NCBI RefSeq assembly: GCF_040616545.1 | Contig: NZ_CP156688.1 | Coordinates: 496,001-560,000, forward strand | Length of the DNA stretch: 64,000 nucleotides | Reading direction: 5' to 3' | From: Akkermansia muciniphila | Lineage (GTDB): Bacteria; Verrucomicrobiota; Verrucomicrobiia; Verrucomicrobiales; Akkermansiaceae | Part shown: piece by piece, positions 1-8,388 of the stretch | How positions within the stretch are numbered: position 1 is the stretch's first letter | Layout: every line of letters begins with the position of its first letter | Made by a program: the position numbers and the translations under genes | The notes under the pieces: generated by a model | Database searches by the model: none | Told to the model about the DNA's origin: nothing | Seen by the model: the letters and a program-made list of their open reading frames with translations, nothing else

Positions 1-1
1 G

Positions 2-1006
2 ACCGGCTACCAGGAAGTCCTGACGGATCCGTCCTACAGCGGCCAGATCGTCACGATGACCTATCCCCTGATCGGCAATTACGGCGTCAACCCGGAAGAT
101 TACGAGTCCGGCAAGGCGCAGGTCAGCGGTTTTGTGGTGGCGGAGCTGACGAAGGTCCACTCCAACTGGCGAGCCACGGAGGCCCTGGGTCCGTGGCTGG
201 AAAAGCAGGGCGTCATCGGCATTGAGGGGGTGGACACCCGCAAGATCGCCAAGCACCTGCGTTCCGCCGGAGCCATGCGCGCCTGCCTCACCACGGAACT
301 GACGCCGGAGGAAGCCGTGGAAGCGGCCAGAAAGGCCCCCTCCATGGAAGGCTGCAACATCGTGGACAAGATCGGCTCCCATCCCATGACGCCGGAGGAA
401 GTGGACGCCCTGGTGACGGACCGGGAACTGCCCCCCGTGGAGTATGACCTCGTGGCCTTCGACTTCGGCATCAAGTACAACATCCTGCGCCAGCTGCGTG
501 AAAACGGCTTCCGCGTGACCGTAGTTCCGGCCCACGCCACGGCGGAGGAAGTGCTCGCCATGAAACCGGACGGCGTCTTTCTTTCCAACGGGCCCGGGGA
601 CCCCGCCACGCTGACGGACATCCACCGGGAGGTGGGCGCCCTGATCGGAAAGGTCCCCATGTTCGGCATCTGCCTGGGGCATCAGATCATTTCCCACGCT
701 CTGGGGGCGAAGACCTTCAAGCTCAAATTCGGCCACCGCGGGGCCAACCACCCGGTGAAAGACCTCCGCACGGGCAAAATCAGCATCACGTCCCAGAACC
801 ACGGATTCGCCGTGGACCCGGACACCGTGCCGGACGACGTGGAGATCACGCTGGTGAACCTGAATGACAATACCGTGGAAGGCATTGCCCACAAGACGCT
901 TCCCGTTTTCAGCGTGCAGTACCATCCGGAAGCCGCTCCCGGCCCCAGGGATCCCCAGTACCTGTTCCGGGAGTTCAAGCAAATGATTGCATCCCGCAAA
1001 CAATAA
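2..1006 (+). CDS. carA: Carbamoyl-phosphate synthase small (glutaminase) subunit, 5' truncated
   Basis: Small subunit of carbamoyl-phosphate synthase, which hydrolyses glutamine and passes ammonia to CarB for pyrimidine and arginine synthesis. The frame is open from base 2 and the start lies off the left edge; the first visible residues (TGYQEVLTDPSYSG) are a conserved N-terminal CarA segment, so little is missing. The class I amidotransferase domain shows the nucleophile elbow GICLGHQI and the C-terminal QYHPEA His/Glu pair, so the triad is intact. No carB is visible; the next gene is unrelated gmd after a 155 bp gap. Family assignment is secure. Confidence 0.96.
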   Translation, partial: TGYQEVLTDPSYSGQIVTMTYPLIGNYGVNPEDYESGKAQVSGFVVAELTKVHSNWRATEALGPWLEKQGVIGIEGVDTRKIAKHLRSAGAMRACLTTELTPEEAVEAARKAPSMEGCNIVDKIGSHPMTPEEVDALVTDRELPPVEYDLVAFDFGIKYNILRQLRENGFRVTVVPAHATAEEVLAMKPDGVFLSNGPGDPATLTDIHREVGALIGKVPMFGICLGHQIISHALGAKTFKLKFGHRGANHPVKDLRTGKISITSQNHGFAVDPDTVPDDVEITLVNLNDNTVEGIAHKTLPVFSVQYHPEAAPGPRDPQYLFREFKQMIASRKQ

Positions 1007-1161
1007 GCGTCCTGCCGGCGCGCCGCCCTCTTCAAAAGCCGGTGCATTTTCCTCGTCATCATGGGAAGAATGCATTATTTTTGACGGAGGGTATCCATCA
1101 TGCCTCCGGAGGGTTTCACTCCAGGCCTCCTCAACCAGCAAACACCTGAAGTATACATCAC

Positions 1162-2229
1162 ATGAGCAAAATCGCATTGATCTCCGGCATTACGGGGCAG
1201 GACGGCTCTTTTCTCGCCGAGTTCCTGATCGACAAAGGTTATGAAGTCCACGGCATCCTGCGCCGCTCCTCTTCCTTCAACACGGGCCGCATTGAACATC
1301 TTTACCTGGACGAGTGGGTCCGGGACATGAAGAAGAACCGCCTGATCAACCTCCACTACGGAGACATGACGGATTCCAGCTCCCTGATTCGCATTATCCA
1401 GACCGTGCAGCCGGATGAAATTTACAACTTGGCCGCCCAGAGCCATGTGAAGGTCAGCTTTGACGTGCCGGAATACACGGCGGAAACGGACGCCGTGGGC
1501 ACCCTCCGCATGCTGGAAGCCGTCCGCATCCTGGGCATGGAGAAGAAATGCCGCATTTACCAGGCTTCCACCTCCGAACTCTTCGGCCTGGTGCAGGAAG
1601 TCCCCCAGAAGGAAACCACCCCGTTCTACCCTCGCTCCCCCTACGGCGTAGCCAAGCAGTACGGGTTCTGGATTACCAAGAATTACCGGGAATCCTACGG
1701 CATGTTTGCCGTCAACGGCATTCTGTTCAACCATGAGAGCGAACGCCGCGGGGAAAACTTCGTCACCCGCAAGATCACGCTGGCGGCGGCCCGCATTGCC
1801 CAGGGCATGCAGGACAAGCTTTATCTGGGCAATTTGAACGCCCTGCGCGACTGGGGCTATGCCAGGGATTACGTGGAATGCATGTGGCTGATCCTCCAGC
1901 ATGACAAGCCGGAAGACTTCGTCATTGCCACCGGGGAGATGCACACCGTCCGTGAATTCTGCACGCTGGCCTTCCGCGAAGCCGGAATTGAGCTGGAATG
2001 GGAAGGCGAAGGCGTGGAAGAACGCGGCCGCGATAAAAAGACGGGCAATATCCTGGTGGAAGTGGACCCCAAGTATTTCCGCCCTTCCGAAGTGGAACAG
2101 CTGCTGGGAGATCCTACCAAGGCCAGAACCCTTCTGGGCTGGAATCCCACCTCCACGCCGTTTGAGGAGCTCGTGCGCATCATGGTGAAGCATGACATGG
2201 AGTACGTCAAGAATCCCGTCAATGGCTGA
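1162..2229 (+). CDS. gmd: GDP-mannose 4,6-dehydratase
   Basis: Converts GDP-D-mannose to GDP-4-keto-6-deoxy-D-mannose, the first committed step to GDP-L-fucose. It is a 355-residue extended SDR protein: the NADP-binding glycine motif GITGQDG lies at residues 9-15, the catalytic Thr in STSE near 137 and the Tyr-x-x-x-Lys pair at Y161/K165 (YGVAK). [16 protein letters not shown] is typical of Gmd. The stop overlaps the start of the next gene (fcl), so the two are translationally coupled and carry out consecutive reactions. A TATACA hexamer at 1152-1157 lies just before the start, but no -35 box is evident. Confidence 0.97.
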   Translation: MSKIALISGITGQDGSFLAEFLIDKGYEVHGILRRSSSFNTGRIEHLYLDEWVRDMKKNRLINLHYGDMTDSSSLIRIIQTVQPDEIYNLAAQSHVKVSFDVPEYTAETDAVGTLRMLEAVRILGMEKKCRIYQASTSELFGLVQEVPQKETTPFYPRSPYGVAKQYGFWITKNYRESYGMFAVNGILFNHESERRGENFVTRKITLAAARIAQGMQDKLYLGNLNALRDWGYARDYVECMWLILQHDKPEDFVIATGEMHTVREFCTLAFREAGIELEWEGEGVEERGRDKKTGNILVEVDPKYFRPSEVEQLLGDPTKARTLLGWNPTSTPFEELVRIMVKHDMEYVKNPVNG

Positions 2230-3319
2230 GATGGAAAAAAACAGCGCCATCTTTGTGGCCGGGCACCGCGGCCTGGTAGGTTCCGCCATCTGGAAATCCC
2301 TGGAAAAGAAAGGGTATTCCAACCTGATCGGCCGGACGCACCGGGAACTGGACCTGGAAGACCCGGCGGCCGTCCGGGAATTTTTTGACCGTGAAAAGCC
2401 GGAATACGTCTTTCTGGCGGCGGCGTTTGTGGGCGGCATCATCGCCAACTCGCGCTACCGTGCGGATTTCATCTTCCGCAACCTCCAGATTCAACAGAAC
2501 GTCATCGGGGAAAGCTTCCGCCACGGCGTCTCCAAGCTCCTTTTCCTGGGGAGCACGTGCATTTATCCGCGTGAGGCCCCCCAACCCATGAAGGAGGACG
2601 CCCTGCTCACTTCCCCGCTGGAATATACCAACGAGCCCTATGCCATCGCCAAGATCGCAGGGCTGAAGATGTGCGAAAGCTTCAACCTCCAGTACGGCAC
2701 CAACTATATTGCCGTGATGCCTACGAACCTGTACGGCCCCAATGACAATTTCCATCTGGAGAACAGCCACGTGCTGCCCGCCATGGTGCGCAAAATCCAT
2801 CTGGCCAAATGCCTGATGGAGGGGGACTGGAACGCCGTGCGGAAAGACATGGCCGCCCGCCCCGTGGAACAGGTGAACGGAACGGCTCCGGAAGAAGCCA
2901 TCCTGGCTGTGCTGGGCAAGTACGGCATCACCCCCGGTTCCGTGGAACTGTGGGGGACGGGTACGCCCCTGCGCGAATTCCTGTGGAGCGAGGATATGGC
3001 AGACGCCTGCGTCCACGTGATGGAACGGGTGGATTTCAGCCATCTGAAAGGAGAGGGCCGGGAAGTCCGCAACTGCCACATCAACATCGGCACGGGGAAG
3101 GAAATTTCCATCGGCGATCTGGCGCGGCTCATCGCCGCTACGGAAGACTACCGCGGAGAACTGGTGTTCAACGCGGACAAGCCGGACGGCACCATGCGCA
3201 AGCTGACGGACGTTTCCAAGCTGCACTCCCTGGGCTGGACCCACCGGGTGGAACTGGAGGAAGGCGTGGAACGCATCTACCGGTGGTACCTGGACCAGGC
3301 GGAAGCCGCCGGACATTAA
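2222..3319 (+). CDS. fcl: GDP-L-fucose synthase
   Basis: Epimerase/reductase that turns the Gmd product into GDP-L-fucose. The start at 2222 overlaps the gmd stop by 8 bp; an ATG at 2231 is an alternative. The 365-residue SDR has the glycine motif GHRGLVG (14-20), the STCIYP strand (about 111-116) and Y140/K144 (YAIAK). At roughly residues 200-245 there is an insertion (from KCLMEGDW to the GSVELWGTG strand) that makes the protein about 40 residues longer than the E. coli enzyme. I recall similar longer forms in Bacteroidetes. Catalytic residues are intact. Confidence 0.96.
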   Translation: MAEMEKNSAIFVAGHRGLVGSAIWKSLEKKGYSNLIGRTHRELDLEDPAAVREFFDREKPEYVFLAAAFVGGIIANSRYRADFIFRNLQIQQNVIGESFRHGVSKLLFLGSTCIYPREAPQPMKEDALLTSPLEYTNEPYAIAKIAGLKMCESFNLQYGTNYIAVMPTNLYGPNDNFHLENSHVLPAMVRKIHLAKCLMEGDWNAVRKDMAARPVEQVNGTAPEEAILAVLGKYGITPGSVELWGTGTPLREFLWSEDMADACVHVMERVDFSHLKGEGREVRNCHINIGTGKEISIGDLARLIAATEDYRGELVFNADKPDGTMRKLTDVSKLHSLGWTHRVELEEGVERIYRWYLDQAEAAGH

Positions 3320-3347
3320 CGCCGCCTCCGGCCCGCCCGCACCGCCC

Positions 3348-4673
3348 ATGAGCCACTTTCCAGACAGTAATGATACGGCTCCTGCCAAACCCAGCCTGTG
3401 GGCGCTGAGCCCCCTGCTGGTTTTCTTCCTGCTTTACCTGGTAATCTCCGTAGCCGTACGGGATTTTTACGCCGTCCCGGTGACGGTGGCCTTTACGGCT
3501 GCGGCTGTCTGGGCCGTGCTCATCACCCGCGGGAAAAGCATGGCGGAGCGGGTGGACCTGTTCTCCTCCGGAGTAGCCAACAGGAACATCCTGATGATGA
3601 TCTGGATATTCGTGCTGGCGGGCGCATTCGCCCAGTCCGCCAGGGACATGGGCGCCATTGACGCCACCGTGCAGCTTACCCTGCGCCTCCTGCCGGACAA
3701 CCTGCTGCTTGCCAGCGTCTTCATTGCCTCCTGCTTCATTTCACTTTCCGTAGGCACCTCCGTAGGCACCATCGTAGCGCTGGCTCCGGTAGCCGTGGGA
3801 CTGGCCGAGGCCACGCAGGCCAGCACGGGGATGATGACGGCCATTGTGGTGGGCGGCGCGTTTTTCGGAGACAACCTTTCCTTTATTTCAGACACTACGA
3901 TTGCCGCCACCCGGACGCAGGGATGCGCCATGAGGGACAAGTTCCGGGCCAACGTGAAGGTGGTTTTTCCCGCCGCTCTGCTGGCCCTGGCCTGCTATGT
4001 GCTGCTGGGCTGGAACGTGCAGTCTCCCCCCATGGGAGACGCCCCCATTGAATGGATGAAGGTTTTCCCCTACCTGCTTGTGCTGGCGACGGCGCTGGCC
4101 GGAGTCCATGTCATGGTTGTCCTGACACTGGGACTGCTCGCCACGGGACTTGTGGGAGTGGGCATGGGGTATTTTTCCTTCATGGCCTGGTTCCGCGCCA
4201 TGGGCGGGGGCATGACCGGCATGGGGGAACTGATCATCGTCACCCTGCTGGCCGGCGGCGTGCTGGCCCTGATACGCTACAATGGGGGCATTGCCTACAT
4301 CATCGGAAAAATCACGTCCCATATCCGGGGGCGGCGCGGGGCGGAATTCAGCATTGCGGCCCTTGTCTCCATGGCCAATCTCTGTACGGCCAACAATACG
4401 ATCGCCATTATCACGGCAGGCCCCATCGCCAAGGAGATCAGCGACAAATTCCACATTCCGCCCAGACGCAGCGCCAGTATTCTGGATACATTCTCCTGCC
4501 TGGTCCAGGGCGTTATCCCCTACGGGGCCCAGATGCTGATGGCGGCGGGCATCGCCCAGGTTTCCCCGCTCATGATCATGGAGTACCTGTACTACCCCCT
4601 GATTCTGGGGGTTTGCTCCATCGCCGCCATCGCCCTGGCTCCCGGAAGGGCAAGACGGCGCAGGAAAAGCTGA
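3348..4673 (+). CDS. NhaC-type Na+/H+ antiporter family membrane protein
   Basis: A 441-residue polytopic inner-membrane protein with about 11-12 hydrophobic segments. The segment GGAFFGDNLSFISDTTIAAT, followed by a charged RDKFRAN, resembles the NhaC signature; SVGTSVGTIVAL is another conserved helix. It probably exchanges Na+ (or another small ion or organic acid) for protons, but the substrate cannot be read from sequence. It starts 28 bp after fcl and may share its transcript, although no functional link to fucose is evident. The C-terminus is a short basic tail (RARRRRKS). Confidence 0.8.
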   Translation: MSHFPDSNDTAPAKPSLWALSPLLVFFLLYLVISVAVRDFYAVPVTVAFTAAAVWAVLITRGKSMAERVDLFSSGVANRNILMMIWIFVLAGAFAQSARDMGAIDATVQLTLRLLPDNLLLASVFIASCFISLSVGTSVGTIVALAPVAVGLAEATQASTGMMTAIVVGGAFFGDNLSFISDTTIAATRTQGCAMRDKFRANVKVVFPAALLALACYVLLGWNVQSPPMGDAPIEWMKVFPYLLVLATALAGVHVMVVLTLGLLATGLVGVGMGYFSFMAWFRAMGGGMTGMGELIIVTLLAGGVLALIRYNGGIAYIIGKITSHIRGRRGAEFSIAALVSMANLCTANNTIAIITAGPIAKEISDKFHIPPRRSASILDTFSCLVQGVIPYGAQMLMAAGIAQVSPLMIMEYLYYPLILGVCSIAAIALAPGRARRRRKS

Positions 4674-4688
4674 CGGACGTCCGGCAAA

Positions 4689-4720
4689 CGGGGCTTAACC
4701 CCGGGGTGCCGCACCTTTTT
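4689..4720 (+). terminator. Possible terminator after the NhaC-type gene
   Basis: Two short GC hairpins follow the antiporter stop: CGGGG-cttaa-CCCCG at 4689-4703 and a GGTG/CACC pair ending in TTTTT at 4716-4720. The stems are short, so this is only a candidate intrinsic terminator. Confidence 0.35.
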
Positions 4721-4784
4721 GTTACCGACATGTTATCCTTGTTATCCTCATGTTACTCAACATATGGAGCTCCTGTGTTATCAT
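4720..4784 (+). promoter_or_regulatory. Five TGTTA direct repeats and a -10-like box before the PA14-like gene
   Basis: TGTTA occurs on the plus strand at 4720, 4731, 4740, 4751 and 4776 (steps of 11, 9, 11 and 25 bp), in an AT-rich patch between GC-rich genes. Three copies continue as TGTTAC or TGTTATC. A TATCAT hexamer at 4779-4784 lies 6 nt before the ATG at 4791, but no -35 box sits at the right distance. The near-helical spacing suggests a regulator-binding array; the regulator is unknown. Confidence 0.35.
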
Positions 4785-4790
4785 ATATGC

Positions 4791-6038
4791 ATGAGCCTTC
4801 ATATCGAACCTACAGAAGAAGCAGTAGACACGCTGCGCAAGGAAAGGCGGAAAAATTACATTGCCGCCCTGGCGACATCCTTTCTCTCCGTCATTCTTGC
4901 CGGAGCCATTCTCTATTCCCTGACCATCATCATCGCTCCCCCGGAAGAGCCCAAGGTCGTCGGCTACATTACGCCTGACGAGGCCCCTCCGGCGGATACG
5001 CCTCCCCCGCCGGAAGTGCAGAGGGAAACCTCCTCTTCCTCCCATGCGGAAACGCCCGTCAAGGTAGTAGTGGCCGCGGCGGCCGCCCCGGTCAGCCTCC
5101 CCAAGATTGACATTGATCCTCCGGATGAACCCGTCATGCTGGAAGAAGGAACCGCGCTGGGCATGGGAGACGGATTCGGCCCCGACCTGGGGGATTCCAC
5201 CTCTGCCTTCGGCACGTCCCAGCCTTCCGGCAGTACGCTGGTAGGCACCTTTTACGATGCCAAGCAGACGCCCGGAGGACGCCCTACCAATATGAACATG
5301 GAGCAGTACCGCGCCTTTCTTTCCCGCTTTGTCAACAAGGGCTGGAATGAATCGGAACTGAACCGCTTTTACAAGGCGCCCCAGCAGCTGTACGCCGCCC
5401 AGTTCTACATCCCCAGAACCCCCGCCAAAGACGCGCCCAAGGCCTACGGATGCGACGACAAGGTCAAACCCAGCCAGTGGCTTGCCATTTACCGCGGTAA
5501 GGTTCGCGCTCCCAAATCCGGAACGTTCCGTTTTGTAGGCCTGGGGGACGACTATCTGGCAGTGCGGTTCAACAACCAGAACGTATTCGACTACGGCTGG
5601 GAATCCGCCTCCCTGGGAAAAATGACGGCGAACAACGCGCAATGGCTGGATGCCATGGAAGGCAAACCCGGCAACGACGCGCAGAAAAAGGAACTCAAGG
5701 ACATCGGCATCAACGTTCCGCCCGTCACGTTCTACAAGTACGGCACCTCCGGACACTGGAACAACACCATGCGCGGCGTAGCCGCCGGCAAGCCGTTCAC
5801 GGTGGAGCAAGGCAAGGTATACCCCATTGAAATCCTGGTCAGCGAAGGTCCCGGCGGGGAATTCGGCATGACTCTTCTTCTGGAGGAAGTGGGGGTGCCC
5901 CCCATGAGCAAGGATCCCAAGACGGGAGCGCCCATCCTCCCGCTGTTCCGGACCAATTACGGCGTACCGAAGCCTGACAAGAGCAAGGAATACGTGCCGT
6001 TTGATGAAATCGGCATCGTCTGGGAATCCATCAAATAA
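4791..6038 (+). CDS. Membrane-anchored protein with Pro-rich linker and PA14-like domain
   Basis: A 415-residue protein of unknown function. The N-terminus is a short basic cytoplasmic segment (RKERRKN) and one transmembrane helix at about residues 23-49, then a Pro/Glu-rich linker (PPADTPPPPE) and an Ala/Val segment, a layout reminiscent of TonB. After a Gly-rich stretch comes a domain starting near GTFYDAKQTPGGRP, with GTFRFVGLGDDYLAVRFNN, that resembles PA14 (carbohydrate-binding beta-sandwich). I chose ATG 4791 because it directly precedes the basic plus helix signal. No TonB or ExbBD genes are nearby. A cell-surface glycan-related role is inference. Confidence 0.6.
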   Translation: MSLHIEPTEEAVDTLRKERRKNYIAALATSFLSVILAGAILYSLTIIIAPPEEPKVVGYITPDEAPPADTPPPPEVQRETSSSSHAETPVKVVVAAAAAPVSLPKIDIDPPDEPVMLEEGTALGMGDGFGPDLGDSTSAFGTSQPSGSTLVGTFYDAKQTPGGRPTNMNMEQYRAFLSRFVNKGWNESELNRFYKAPQQLYAAQFYIPRTPAKDAPKAYGCDDKVKPSQWLAIYRGKVRAPKSGTFRFVGLGDDYLAVRFNNQNVFDYGWESASLGKMTANNAQWLDAMEGKPGNDAQKKELKDIGINVPPVTFYKYGTSGHWNNTMRGVAAGKPFTVEQGKVYPIEILVSEGPGGEFGMTLLLEEVGVPPMSKDPKTGAPILPLFRTNYGVPKPDKSKEYVPFDEIGIVWESIK

Positions 6039-6067
6039 GCCGGAAGCCCTTATTGCACCTCCTTCAT

Positions 6068-6093
6068 GCCCGCAGGCCTCCTGCGGGCATTTT
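6068..6093 (+). terminator. Intrinsic terminator after the PA14-like gene
   Basis: A 9 bp perfect stem, GCCCGCAGG (6068-6076) with CCTGCGGGC (6080-6088), a 3-nt loop and then ATTTT. It lies 30 bp after the stop at 6038 and separates this gene from manA. Confidence 0.75.
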
Positions 6094-6112
6094 GCTTGTC
6101 TGCCCGTAAAAG

Positions 6113-7057
6113 ATGGCCTACGCTCCCTCCACGATCATGCAGCCTTTCCGCTTTCATTCCATCTACCAGCCCCGCATCTGGGGCGGCCAGCACATGAGAA
6201 CGTTGCTGGGCCGGGAATTGCCCGACCGGGAAACGGCCTACGGGGAAGCCTGGGAAATCAGCGACCGTCCGGAAGCCATGAGCGTGGTGCGGGAAGGAGA
6301 ATGGGAGGGGACGCCCCTGCACCGGCTGTGGGAGGAACGGAGGGAGGAAATTTTCGGCCCCGGCTATGAACGTTTTCCGCGCTTTCCCCTGCTCTGCAAA
6401 ATTCTGGATGCCCGTGAAAACCTTTCCGTCCAGGTGCATCCCCCGGAACGCACGGCAGCCGCCCTGAAGGGAGAAGTTAAAAACGAAGTCTGGTACGTGC
6501 TGGACGCGGACCAGGACGCGCTGATTTACGGAGGGATGAAAGAAGACGCCACACCCGGAGACATCCGCCGCGCGGCGGAAACGGGCCGGATGGAAGAACT
6601 GATACGCTCCACCCATTTGAAGGAAGGGGAACATCTTTACATTCCCGCGGGCCTGGTCCACGCCATCGGCGCCGGCCACCTCATTGCGGAAATCCAGCAG
6701 AATAGCGACACTACTTACCGCCTTTACGACTGGAACCGGACGGACGCTTCAGGAAAAGGGAGGGAACTGCACATGGACCAGGCGCTGGATTCCATCGCGG
6801 AATTCCGGGAACTCAGCCGTCACCCCGGTTACCTGACTGAAATGCCGTACTTCACCATGGAGGAATACCGGTTGGACAGGGGAGAGCGTTTCACCCAGCC
6901 GGACGCTTCCCGCTTTGCCATTTTCACGGTTCTCCGCGGCTCCGTAGCATGGGATGGAAAAACGGCCCGGCAAGGGGAATTCATCCTTTCCCCGGCCGGC
7001 GCGGACGCCGTTACCGCCGCAGAGCCGGGGACCGTTTTGCTTTTAACAACGGTTTGA
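6113..7057 (+). CDS. manA: Mannose-6-phosphate isomerase, class I
   Basis: Zinc-dependent cupin enzyme that interconverts fructose-6-P and mannose-6-P, feeding GDP-mannose and so the gmd/fcl pathway just upstream. The 314-residue length matches the shorter Bacillus-like type I enzymes. The metal-ligand motif is QVHPPE, with a later pair in GEHLYIPAGLVHAIGAG, and QQNSDTTYRLYDW is a conserved family segment. The start at 6113 gives an eight-residue leader; ATG 6137 (MQPFRFHS) aligns better with relatives and is a credible alternative. It is separated from the preceding gene by a terminator. Confidence 0.9.
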   Translation: MAYAPSTIMQPFRFHSIYQPRIWGGQHMRTLLGRELPDRETAYGEAWEISDRPEAMSVVREGEWEGTPLHRLWEERREEIFGPGYERFPRFPLLCKILDARENLSVQVHPPERTAAALKGEVKNEVWYVLDADQDALIYGGMKEDATPGDIRRAAETGRMEELIRSTHLKEGEHLYIPAGLVHAIGAGHLIAEIQQNSDTTYRLYDWNRTDASGKGRELHMDQALDSIAEFRELSRHPGYLTEMPYFTMEEYRLDRGERFTQPDASRFAIFTVLRGSVAWDGKTARQGEFILSPAGADAVTAAEPGTVLLLTTV

Positions 7058-7204
7058 ACAGGCCAATATGACAAAAAGCGTGAAGAATTCAGCACAAAGC
7101 TAAAGCTTTCACACTTTTTCGTTGCAAAGAAGGAAAGTGAATCTTAGCTTGAACTAAACTTTCCCCGCACCAGCGCCTCAAATCCCCATCCCCCGGACAG
7201 CCAC

Positions 7205-7936
7205 ATGAGCAATATTTCCACCATCGCCACTTATCTTGGCCGCGTTTCCGGACAACTCCAGCCCATGCTGGAAAAAGTCCGGGGCATTGATCGCCGTACC
7301 TTCCTGATGGAAGCTGCCGCCCTGCTGGCCCTGACCAGCTGTTCGGAACCCTCCGGCAAGGCCGGGATGGCGCCCATGATCTCCTTCAAACCCTCCGGCG
7401 TTCCCCTGGTGAAACGCTCCCCGCGGCAACTGTTGGCGGAATGCAACGTGCACCCGATGTTCATGCCCAGCTCTTCACCGCTGCGCCGGCGCTCCTCCCG
7501 GATGAAGCCGCGCTTCATCACCATGCACAACACGGAAAATCCGTCCGCAGACGCCATGCAGCACGCCCGCGCCCTGAATAACGGCGCCCTGCACTGCAAC
7601 TGGCACTACACGGTAGACCCGTACGTGGCCATGCAGCACATTCCCCTGAACGAAACGGGCCGCCATGCAGACCGCGGCGGCCCCGGGGACCTGTACTCCA
7701 TTGGCATTGAAATGTGTGAAAAACGGGGACAGAGCATCGTGAAAACCTTTGACCGCGCCGCCAAGCTGGCCGCCTATAACATGTATGCCCACGATATTCC
7801 CCTGCGGAACGTCGTTCCTCACTATTACTGGACGGGCAAACGCTGCCCCCACCTGCTGCTGGACAACGGCAAGCCCGGCTTCAAATGGTCCTGGTTCATC
7901 TCCCGCGTGGATTATTACTACCGCTGCATCAGCTGA
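7205..7936 (+). CDS. N-acetylmuramoyl-L-alanine amidase (Amidase_2 fold), probable lipoprotein
   Basis: A 243-residue predicted peptidoglycan amidase that would cleave the MurNAc-L-Ala bond. The zinc-ligand pattern of the amidase_2/PGRP fold is visible: H108 in ITMHNTENPS, HCNWHYTVD, and the C-terminal GKRCPHLL. The N-terminus is unusual: about 29 residues precede an Arg-Arg (DRRTFL), a hydrophobic stretch and a lipobox LALTSC (Cys46), which suggests a Tat-type lipoprotein signal. Whether the long N-region is used or translation starts later is unclear. It stands alone, with no convincing promoter seen. Confidence 0.82.
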   Translation: MSNISTIATYLGRVSGQLQPMLEKVRGIDRRTFLMEAAALLALTSCSEPSGKAGMAPMISFKPSGVPLVKRSPRQLLAECNVHPMFMPSSSPLRRRSSRMKPRFITMHNTENPSADAMQHARALNNGALHCNWHYTVDPYVAMQHIPLNETGRHADRGGPGDLYSIGIEMCEKRGQSIVKTFDRAAKLAAYNMYAHDIPLRNVVPHYYWTGKRCPHLLLDNGKPGFKWSWFISRVDYYYRCIS

Positions 7937-8226
7937 ATACAGTTCCATACCATCCCTCCGCTCCGGGGATGGACACGGGTTGAAGGCTCCCTCCCTCAGG
8001 ATGCCCTGCTTCTTTTCTCCGGCATGTGAACATAGCCCGGTGAAGTATTTCGCGCCACTGGTTCCCTTGCACTACCCCAGCCGGAAAACCGACCTGTTGC
8101 GGAGCTTGCGCAAAATCATCAAATCCGCAGCATGTCCTACCGGAAATCTTTTTACAAGCACGGCGGGTCCTGCCCGGCAGCCTCACTGACGGGGGAATGA
8201 ACCGCATGTCCTGGGCCATGCAAAAA

Positions 8227-8262
8227 AACCGGGTCTGCCTATGAGCAAACCCGGTTCTTTTT
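8227..8262 (+). terminator. Rho-independent terminator, probably bidirectional
   Basis: AACCGGGT (8227-8234) pairs with ACCCGGTT (8249-8256), flanked by an A run on the left and CTTTTTA on the right, so it could stop transcription from both sides. It lies 290 bp after the amidase stop. Confidence 0.75.
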
Positions 8263-8281
8263 ACAAAAAGGTGAAGGGAGC

Positions 8282-8335
8282 AAAAAAGAACTCCGCAGCC
8301 GCCAGGTCCACGCACAAACCTTGGCAACTGCGGAG
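8282..8335 (-). terminator. Terminator of gadB
   Basis: On the minus strand CTCCGCAG/CTGCGGAG arms (plus-strand 8291-8298 and 8328-8335) form an 8 bp stem, followed by a T-rich TTCTTTTTTG tract. The loop is long (29 nt). It sits 53 bp past the gadB stop. Confidence 0.6.
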
Positions 8336-8388
8336 CTGCGCTTACACACACTTATTCATCCAACAAAAATCACTCAGCGGGGCTTCCA

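Larger units (their letters stand above)
7937..8388. other. Intergenic region between the amidase and gadB
   Basis: About 450 bp without a convincing gene. It holds a small hairpin (CCATCCC/GGGATGG) just after the amidase stop and, near the right end, two terminators annotated separately that point in opposite directions. Short open frames on either strand have no recognisable motif. Confidence 0.6.
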
